Shown here one piece after another: positions 25,916-35,900 of a stretch of DNA of 64,000 nt (positions are counted from its first letter, which is position 1; each line of letters starts with the position of its first letter). The translations under genes were made by a program, and so were the position numbers. Source of the DNA: Photobacterium swingsii (GTDB lineage Bacteria > Pseudomonadota > Gammaproteobacteria > Enterobacterales > Vibrionaceae); assembly GCF_024346715.1 (NCBI RefSeq), contig NZ_AP024853.1:620001-684000 (forward strand), given 5' to 3'. The notes below the pieces were generated by a model, which was not told the origin of the DNA, did no database searches, and was given only the letters and a program-made list of their open reading frames with translations.

Positions 25916-26578
25916 TTATGATGCCATGGCTAAAAAGCTGTAACCTTTACCACGTATGGTTTTGATATGTTGTTTGGATAAGCCAGACTGCACCATTTTC
26001 CGGCGAATATTACTGATATGCATATCGAGATTGCGGTCAAATGGGCTCAAGTCTTTTTTCAATACTTCTTTTTGAAGTTCAGCTTTCGATACCACCACTT
26101 CATGATGCTTAATCAAATATTCCAATAGTTCTGACTCTGTACCAGTCAAAGGCAAACGTGCAATTTGCTGTGATAAATTTTGTTCGCTGCAATGTTGAGA
26201 TTGGCGCTGTCGCTCTAACCCAACACGGCGTAGGATCGCTGTCATACGTGCAAGTAGCTCAGGCACTCGAAAGGGTTTCGGCATATAATGATCAGCGCCC
26301 GCTTGTAGTCCATCCATCATGGATGTTTCATCTGCGAGTGCCGTTAGCATCAGAATCGGTGTAGCAAAGCGCTGACAAATTCTACGTGCGACTTGCATAC
26401 CGTCAATATTCGGTAACATGACATCAAGTAATACAAGATCCACAGGATAATCTTGCATATATGCCAACGCAGTTTCGCCACAATGTCGACATTCAACATC
26501 ATAGCCTTCAGCCGCCAATACATCAGCCAATAATTCACATAGCTGCACATCATCATCAATGACTAAAACACGAGACAC
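25916..26578 (-). CDS. OmpR-family response regulator (CpxR-like)
   Basis: A DNA-binding response regulator of 220 residues. The receiver domain has the acidic pair D9/D10, phospho-acceptor D52 (LLDVMLPNIDG), T79 (LMLTA) and K101 (MPKPF). The C-terminal winged helix (about 125-218) has the OmpR-family pattern LTGTESELLEYLIKH and IRRKMVQSG...IRGKGYSFL. The start is GTG 26578 with AAGGTG 8 bases upstream. The partner kinase lies downstream. The promoter must be within about 100 bases, because the prophage terminator ends at 26682. Confidence 0.92.
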   Translation of the reverse strand: MSRVLVIDDDVQLCELLADVLAAEGYDVECRHCGETALAYMQDYPVDLVLLDVMLPNIDGMQVARRICQRFATPILMLTALADETSMMDGLQAGADHYMPKPFRVPELLARMTAILRRVGLERQRQSQHCSEQNLSQQIARLPLTGTESELLEYLIKHHEVVVSKAELQKEVLKKDLSPFDRNLDMHISNIRRKMVQSGLSKQHIKTIRGKGYSFLAMAS

Positions 26579-26681
26579 GTTAATTACACCTTAATAGAAA
26601 CTATTCGTATTATATTTCATGAATGATTATCAAACAAGATATTAAAATGCATTTATTTCAACAACTTATAGATACAAAAAA

Positions 26682-26700
26682 GGGTGCCTAAATAGCACCC
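26682..26700 (-). terminator. Terminator at the end of the prophage late operon
   Basis: GGGTGC / GCACCC stem with a 7-base loop and, on the minus strand, six T immediately after. It lies 24 bases past the last phage gene and 103 bases before the host regulator gene, so it insulates the host gene from phage late transcription. Confidence 0.85.
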
Positions 26701-26724
26701 ATATACACACATATATACACAATT

Positions 26725-26901
26725 TTAGTTTTCGATTAAAGCGGTTTTTGTAGTTAAAGTATCATCATCTTTACTATTAATATCAATAACTTCCGCTGCA
26801 CGTAGGACAGATAGTTGTATGAACTCCTTGCTGTTATCATCTATGCATTCAAGTTCCATCAACTGTGCGATAACTTTCAAATTAGTAGCCAACTCTTTCA
26901 T
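26725..26901 (-). CDS. Small acidic protein at the end of the phage late operon
   Basis: A 58-residue acidic, helical protein starting at ATG 26901 (MKELATNLKV); the frame is open back to a TTG at 26967 just after the giant gene, which would give 80 residues. A run of nine A lies upstream of the ATG in the mRNA sense. No recognisable family. It is the last gene before the phage terminator. It could be real or a remnant. Confidence 0.45.
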   Translation of the reverse strand: MKELATNLKVIAQLMELECIDDNSKEFIQLSVLRAAEVIDINSKDDDTLTTKTALIEN

Positions 26902-26981
26902 ATACACATCTTTTTTTTTAATCGTTCCAACAAAATAGCAAATTACTGCATATGATTTAATAGCCAATTATGAAATGTTCG

Positions 26982-29900
26982 TTACCAGTATTGATTCTCA
27001 TTCAATAACTTAATGTAACTATCGTTAAAATGCGCGCCGTTAACTGCCTTGCTCGATAACTTTTGATGCTGCTTTACTGACTTTTTCAATACGTCCGATG
27101 TTATCGGACGAACTCGACCCCATGACGATTTATTGTATTCGCGCAACTTAGCCTGAATACTTTTAACTCCATCATGATCACGGTTGCGATACGCAAGCCA
27201 ATAAGCATTCATCAAACTTTTCCTACGATTCATAGCCTCACGCTCATAACCTTTCAATGCACTGTTAATGTCATATTGCATCACTAACCGTGAAGGCGTA
27301 AAACCAAGCCCTTGTGAAACGTATTCAAGTGGTGATATGTCATCAACTAAAATCTCACCATTGCGATTAGTAACGTTGCCACCATCACGAGCATAACGAG
27401 CGGTACGTAAAACATCTTTAATCCATTTTGGTGACGTGTACTCAGCCGCCCGTAAAGTCTGCCCGTTAACAAGATACCCAAGGCCACGGCCAAAACTTAA
27501 AGCAGTACCGAAAGTAACACCCATGGATTGCTGCCCCATATTTAGTACCCAGTCGTATGGGTTATCCGCATTATTTTCTTGTACCCACATGCGCAAGAAG
27601 TCGATATTTATACGGCTAGACACACTCGGCATGGTTCCATAATAAATATGTTTGCCTAAATCCTCACCAAACGTTTCAGCCATCGCGTTTTTCAATTCGG
27701 TTTCAGCATCCCATGGTTCATTGTCATCACCCGCAGCCGCGTAAGCCAAGTTAGCAATCCCAGCTAGTGTTGCAATAGGCATTGCATTAAGACCGCCAAT
27801 AGCAAACGTAACCCCCATGGTTGATAATAATTGTCTACGCGCTAACTTTTTAGTTTCTGGATCGTTACCCTTAATCGCCTTGAAGAAATTACTTACTAAA
27901 AAGTAAGTCATGTTCTGGCTGTACTGGCGGAATTGAAGCGCTACAGCCGCAACATCGCCTTGCATGAACCTTGCACGGTTTCGGCTTGAGTAATCAAAGT
28001 GTGATTCCCAAGTTGCTTTCGCTGCATACCTAACCGCATCATCATTATTTGAGCCATTCTTTTTAGCCATACGATAAGCTGTCAAGAACGCAACCTCACG
28101 GTTTAACACTTCTGCCCAGTGAAACGGCTTACCGATCCATTGCTGAACCTTAGCCATGCGGCCTGTATAGCTAGTGCTATCGCTTTCAGCCATGCCGGAT
28201 AAATCCGCCATTTGGGTTACATCAATTGCACCTATCTGAATTGCATGTTTAAGTGCTTTTCGCTCATCATCACTAACGACTGAACCCAATATCCCATTCG
28301 AAACATCAATTTCACCATTAAACCCAACTTCACGCTTTTTAGCTGCGAACGTTTTAGCAAACAATGTAGACAAACTCGCCATTTCTGCGGCCGTATCTTT
28401 AAAGCCATGCTTTGAGCCAATAACAGGTAGTGCAACTTGCCAGTTTTGAGACAGGTTAATAAGCGCGGATGCTGGTGACACACCAATTTGCCAGAAAAAA
28501 CCAAACCCAGTTAAACTCTGTGCCCATTTTGCACGCTGTGGATTAAGCATCCATTGGTGACGTAACCCCATTTCGTTATACAACCGCCCAGCGGAAACAT
28601 TGTTACTACTTTCTGTCTCTTTTTTAAGTGTATCCATCAAGTCAGTGAAGCGTTTTTCAGTCTCAAGGCGTGCTTGTTGATTGGCTTGCCTTACCCCTTG
28701 ATCTGCAAGTACACGAGCGGCATCTTCCGAAAATCCCGCGATCCCTTTTCGATGAATGAATGCACGGCGAATAGAGCGATCCGGCATAGTCTGCAAATAC
28801 AACTGATAAATATCATCGCGCAATGCATCTTTGGCCTGATCGTTAGTATTTGAACTTGTAATCGATTTAAGAACGTCAGACACGAAACCCGTGCTCACGT
28901 TCTGCATAGAGTGGGCATCAGCAAGCTTTTTACCCATGTTAGGCTGATAACCCGCTGCCACCAGCTTGTTATAGTCTTGCATCATGTCCGTTTCGGTTTC
29001 ATACATCTGAAAACGACTTTCGCCATCTTCCATAACAGATAACCAATACTCACCAAAGCGGCCAAGAGGAACATAAAAGCCAAGACGGGATTTTTCCATC
29101 ATATATCTATGGTAAGTATTTTCACCAGACTTAGCGCTTCCGGCCATAGCTAGATCTGCGATTCTGTCCTCTAACGCCTTATCCATTTCCTCACGCTGGC
29201 TTATATAGTGGTCACGAACATCCTGAAATATTTTTTTCTGTTCTGGTGACATAGCCAAGAATTTATCACGCAAAGCTTGGTGTTTAATCTTCCGGCGTTT
29301 TTCTCCCTTAATCTCTTTCTCTAACTTCTCGCGTTCTTTGCGTACTTCTTTCGCCCTTTTAGAATTTTCACCGCCATACTCAGAATAAAGACGAATTAGC
29401 GATTTAACCATTTCGGTTTTCTCTGCCGTCTGATCTCTATATTCTTCTGACGGATCAATATCTGCTAAAGTCGCGTCATGCAGAAAGTTAAAGACCTGTT
29501 CTGATTCTTCGGGATTATCCCGGCGGAATTGGTTAAGTGCCTCGGCTTGTTTGCTAACCTTTTCGATCAAGTCCGTTTTTCGCGTAGTGAATAAATCTTT
29601 GTTCTCAACATATCCATCAAGAATGTTACCAACATCTTGACCTACACGATTCCTCCCAACCTCAGCTATTTGACGCAAGTTAAGTAATGACCATCCGCCG
29701 TTTTTAATCGAATCGAATGTTTTTGCGATCCAACCGTTACTTGTTTTACCAAGCATCTGTTTAAAGTAGCTATCATTCTGGGCGCTTAAGGCATCGGCAA
29801 CGCTCATAGCTGGATCAGATTGTTGGGCTTCGTCTTCGCTCATGTCTGAGATTTTTTTACTGAACCTAACGATATTGCTTAACGTGGTTTTTCCGTTCGC

Positions 29901-32900
29901 CTTTCTTAAGTCGCTATCCGTGTTATTTATCATATTGCGGATCTCTGATAGCGTTACTCGCTCTTGGTTAAGAACGCCGCTTTTACGCAATGCGCCCATA
30001 ACCCAAGATATAACCTTGTCTGCTAACTTTCTAAGTGAACCACTTTCATTTTCAGCAATTCGAGCGATCACTTCTTCCGCTTTAACGTCTGCTGGGGCTG
30101 TTCTATAAGCCCTATCTACACTCGTGAAAATATCGTTTAACGAACTATTACCACGTAAAGAGTTAACCTTGCGTGTCAGTGCTTTTTGTTGCTCGGTGGT
30201 GAGATTTCCATACAGGCCATTATGAGCAATCAATTCATGGCGTAAGGTTCTACGAACATCCGCGATGTTTTCCAAATTCTCGGCCACCAGAACGACACGG
30301 TTATCACCAGATAACCATGCACCTTTAACATTCGCGTTTTCTTCCGTTTCCACTAAGTCATATAAATCATTCATAGTAGGAACAACGGTCACATTCGCAG
30401 ACTTTAAGCCTTCATAATCATCTAACCATGCTTGTGCCACTGTAGCCACTGAATCCGGCGTCATGCTGGCGCGTGGTTTAGATTCAACCTCACTTGTTTT
30501 GCTGAAACGAATATTGTCAAAATTTACATCTGAATCGGGTTTATCAATTTCTATAACCTTTGTGCGAACTCCGGTTTTATTTAAGCTTTGGTTAAACGCG
30601 CCCGGTTCATGCAGTTCTTCAACGGCTCCAACTTCGTCAAGGTATCGGCGAAAGTTTTTGTTCGTGGTGTTTCCACGATCGCCAGCCATCGAGCTGGTAA
30701 TAGCAACCAGTTTGCCACCCGGCTTAAGCATTGTTAACGCGTGATTTATATGCGTAATATCGGAATCATTGCTAAAAGGAGGATTCATCACAATACGGTC
30801 GTAAATCTCCCCAGGATTATATTCAAGGAAATCACCCGCAACGACGTTATGCCCTTTTTCTTCAAGTAGTTCTGCCATTGTGTTGGCTAATTCTCCAACA
30901 TCAAGATCCGCTCCTTTTTCAGCAATCAAATCAGCAAGGTGCCCCATACCAGCGTTAGGTTCTAAAACCTTCATTCCCGGCTTAATATCAGCACGCTGCA
31001 CAACGTCTTGGGCTTCGTTCTCTGGTGTAGGGAAAAAGTCATTAAACGCGTTTCTATTGCCGCGAATAATATCAGTGATCTTATTTGTTAATGTCTCAAG
31101 GCGAGTCACTTCTCGCTTGGTGCTAATCTTGCCGTTATTGGCTTGTTCGTATTCACGTAATGCCTCACGTAATGAAATCGCACCATTGATACCCATACGC
31201 TTTAAACGATCTTGAGTTTTGAACATTTCATTAATATGTTCTGCGCGGTAGATGCCAAACTTAGCCGGATTACGGGCAATCTCTCTCACCTTCTTAACAA
31301 CCCCATCCCACTGAGAGCCATTAAGGTTAATCATTTCATTGTTGCCAACATTCTTAAGGTTGCTATCTATCTTTTTAGCAATGGCTTTAAAACCCGGCTT
31401 ATCTCTGATCTCATCGGCAATATATCGCAAGCTTTCCGGGCGAGATCGTGCCGCCGGGTATTTAACGTATCTAGCAATGTCATTAAATTTTGTTTCAGGT
31501 AATAAGCTCCAGTTGCCGTTATTATCCCGGCTTGCGTACTTCTCCCTTACTTCTTCTGGCATATCCCACTTAACGCGATTCATCACCCCGGTTAACTCAT
31601 CTAATTGGGTAATATCCGTTAAGTTACCAAGGATCTTAAAATCACCGGATTTAACACCGCTTGCAATCTTACGCATGATGTTTGCTTGCGCTTCAAATCG
31701 ATCACCCTTTGCCACCGCACTTGCTGCCATAGCTGCCCGGCGAGCGGTATTAGTTTGGCGATCACCATTAAGAAGCTCATCGGCTTTAATCTGTAACGAA
31801 TCGGCCTTCTTGGTTAACGTATTAAATTGGTGTTCTTGCAACGTTTCTGCTTTTACTTCTGCCCTAGCCTGAACACGCTCTGACTGATCAACGTTAAGGC
31901 CGCCCATTACTGACAAGAAATCATCACGCGCTTGCTCTGTCTTAAAATCAAAACGTGCCGGCAATTGCTGCCACTTGCGAGCGTACCAACCACCAAGTTG
32001 ACGCGCTTTATCTTTCATCAAAGCGTACTGGTCTGAATCCACATCACCAAAGGCCGCACCAAATCGATTTACCCCCTTCTTATCATTGAAAGAATCAATC
32101 TTAGATAAAGAGAGATCACCGTTTGTTTCAACTGCTGTAACCGTTGCTTGCTGCTCTAACTGGCGCTCATGCCTTGCTGCCTGTTTTTCAAGTTGGTTTT
32201 CAACATAAAGACGATCGAATGTTGCTAATTGCTCATCACTGAAAGCTTGAATACCACCACCGTTAGCTTGCGCGTAGCGCTGGTAGTCATCCAACGTTTG
32301 CGGATTACCAAGCGCTGACTTACGGCGCTCTGTTTCCGCTTGAGCCTCTGCCGCCGCTGCTTTCTTCTTATCCCTAATGGCATTAAATTCTTCATCGCTC
32401 ATACTCTCCACATCGAGGCGAACCGAAGGCAAAGATCTTATCGTTGTCATTTCATCGGCGGTGGTTACAAAGTTAAAATCACTACCAATTCTATTAATCG
32501 CTGATTTAACAACGGTATCCTTCCGCTCACCTTTATAGCGAGCGGCAAAGCCGCCCCCCATAACTTTGAATATGTTAGGTATCGTCATTGATGCCATATC
32601 ATCAAGCAACTTGCCTGAATCTTCTGACCATTGATCGATAAGCTCTAACACTTCGCTACGTTCCAAATCACCATCATTCGCCTTGCGAATTTCAGCTATG
32701 TAACCATTGATTGAGCTAGGGCGAGATCGGCCACGGCCGCGTGTGCTGGTTTGCGTTCGAGTTGATGATTCGCGAGTATTGCCACTTGGGTTATTCCCGC
32801 CACCAGTCGGTGGTGTTGGCTCCGGCTCATAAGACACACCAAGAAATTCAGCCGCAAGTCTCAATCCTTCAATTCGCTCACTCTCATACGATGAACGCAA

Positions 32901-35900
32901 CTTAGTGCCGATAACGTATTCATCATGCGTTTCAATCCCTGCGGTCTTTAATAACTTATTTAAAGCGATTATGGCCCTGTCACGCTGGCCGACCTTATAG
33001 GATGATGTTTCAGCAATTAACTCACGAACGCTATCAATTGCTTTTGCCGCTTCATTAACTGTTGGCGTTCCTTGAGTCGTATTTGATTCTTCATTAGCCG
33101 TATTACTTTCTGCTGGTGGATTATCGCTATTTAAATCACTCCATGAATTAACATCTAAGTGGCCTTGTTGCCCATTAACAAGATCATCCCACGCACTTTC
33201 TGTTCCGCCTTGTTCATCACGGTAACGCTTAAATAAGTCATCAAGCTCTGACTCTGCTTTTTTGAGTGCTTCTTGAGCGCGTTTATAACTTTGATTAGCT
33301 GCTCGCATCTTAGGGTTATTACTATCGGCACTGCTTCGCTCTGTAGACAAAAGTGATTCAGTTTTATATCGCTTTTCTGATTGCGTATTCGCTTTATCTT
33401 CTGCCGTTTTAATTTTTGCAAGCTTACGAATTACAGCGTTTCTCATTACTGGGGTAATAGCGTTATTTGCTGGTGTCTCGGTTGCTGGCGCTTCTTGTTG
33501 CGCCTCCTCTCTTACCGAACCACTGACCCGATCATCCACCAGCTTACCAACTGCTGAACGGCGGCCACCAAGAACATTTTTAAGTGTGAATTTACCCTGT
33601 GAGTCAGTTTGAATTGAATTATCAATTTTCTTAATAAGTTCATCCGCACGGCTTGGATCCAAGCTAATTAAATTATCTAACGCTTTTTTAGCTTTCGGTA
33701 ACGCCCACTTTTTATTATCGGCGGCCACAACCCCCTTACCATCTTTGATGTAGTTATAAACATCACGAACGATGTAACCTATAACATCACTTTCAAGATT
33801 TTTCTTTGCGGTTTCTTCACCACTAGCTTGGTGTGCTGCTCGTTGTTCTTCATTACGAATTGACTCAACCGCACCAACAATCGATTTACGGTAATTACTT
33901 ACTGCATCAACCTTGTTACTAAAATCGCGCATGTGGCGTTCATTAGCTGAATTGTGTCGGTCATTGTTGCGCCCGGCGCGTCCTGTGACTAACCAGCTAG
34001 GGTTTTTCTCAGCATGGCGAGCCTCCCAAGCCAAGAAATCAGATTGGCGTGAAATCCAATTCTGAATCATTTCTTTCGCTTTAACTTTTCGCTCCGGCGT
34101 ATCAAGTAAATTACGAGAAGAAAGTTGATTGATTATGTCCTTGGCACCATCTTGCAACTCTTGGTTAAAGTCTCGACCTTTACCTAAATGGGTTGAACGG
34201 TTGTAACCATTATTCAGCTCATTATCAAAGGCTTTGAATGTAACGCCTAACCCGCCATGAGATATTTGAATATCACCGTTAGTGTCGGTTTCTGGCTCTG
34301 GTGCTGTCTCTTTACCCCAGTTATAAATGATTGACTCAAGCTTGTTGTATGCCTCAACGGATAAAGCATCACCCGATAAAGAAGCTCTGGCGCTAATGTT
34401 ATGCGTTTCAAAGTCTGGATAAGCAATTTTTAGTGCTTGGCGGCGATCCGATTTAGTTAAAACATTATCCCAAGATCGGTTAAATTCTTGGCGCTGCTCT
34501 GTATTGTTACTCGCCTTGTCTGCTTCGTAGCGGCGTAATGCTTCGAGCTGAATTTCAGACCGATAACTTACGGCTTCATTAATCCAATCAATTGCATCCG
34601 ACAGCGTGCCAAAATCACCAACTACCGCAGAAGCACGATCAACACCCCGTACCCCTTCCGGGTCGCGAGTTCCATACGTTGCGCGAATTAAGGTGTTACT
34701 GCCCAACTCGGTGGCCGTAATAGTTTTATTAGCTGTATTGCGCTCAACTCTAATTGGCTTTCCACGCAACTTTTCAGCGTCATTAACTGGCGTGATATTC
34801 ACTTGGTACGTCGATAGGCGATTAACAACAACATTAGGAATATTGTCGCCAACTTTGATAGCTCTTTTAGCCCGGCGTTCTTCTGCTAGACGAGCTTTTT
34901 TAGCGGCGGCGGCTATGGCCTTTTCTTCTTCAATCTTGGCCTCTGCCGCTTCACGTTGCGTTGCGGTTTCTGCTCTTATTCTGGCGTTCTCACGTTTTTG
35001 TGCTTCCTCTCTGCGCCACTCCCAAGCTCTATTGATTTCAATCGTGTCAAAGTTATCGTTTAGTGACTGCCCGGTGTATTCAATGTCAGGGTAAACCATA
35101 TTGAATATTTCACGCTGTGCGTCATTACTTAGGCCATTAAAAACCGTTTCAAATGAGTTTTCGGGCAAAACACCAACATCACCCACTTCATCCCCAACGG
35201 CCATAACAAGCGCTCGGCTATTGATACCCATTTGTGTGCTTTGGTTAACTGCGTGTCCTGACGTGCTAGTGTTTGCATTCGGGATCTTAGCTCGTTTAGC
35301 CAATGCAATAGCGAAAGGGGTATTTGTAACCTCTCCTGCTTGATAAACTGGGGCATTAGCTTGTCGTTCTGCTTCTTCTTGGTCTAAGCGACTTTGTTCA
35401 AGTTCCTGTCTTGCTTGCTCATTTCGTTGTTCTGCTTTTTTAGCCTGACGTGCATTATGGCGAGGTCGGCGCTGCTCTGGCTCTGGTGGTGCCTGTGCTG
35501 GCTCTTGGGCGACAATATGAGGTTCACGGCGGAAAAACGTATCTTCCTCATCTTCCGGATTCATTTCATATTCATTCGCCATTCGATCATAACGCTGATC
35601 AACGTTCTCATCGCCAGCATTAAAATCAGACCAGCGATCAAATTCTACTTGTGGTGCATTACGAACGGTCTGATCTGTTACACGGGATTGCTGCGGTGTA
35701 ATATCACGCTCACCGGGAGACTGTTGATTGCCACTAGCGGCGTTTGTTTGGCTTCGCTCTTGGAATCCTTGTTGCAATCGAGCCTGATTTCGTCTGAACG
35801 CCTCTGACTCCTCAACGTTAGGCTGATATGCTCCGCCCTGTCCTCGTTCATAAGCTTGTTCTTGTGAATTTCGTTCTAATGCTTGTTGATTACGTAATGA

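Noticed and set aside
26579..26724. tRNA gene as the prophage attachment site
   Set aside because: No tRNA-like cloverleaf is visible at the left border; integration appears to be intergenic.
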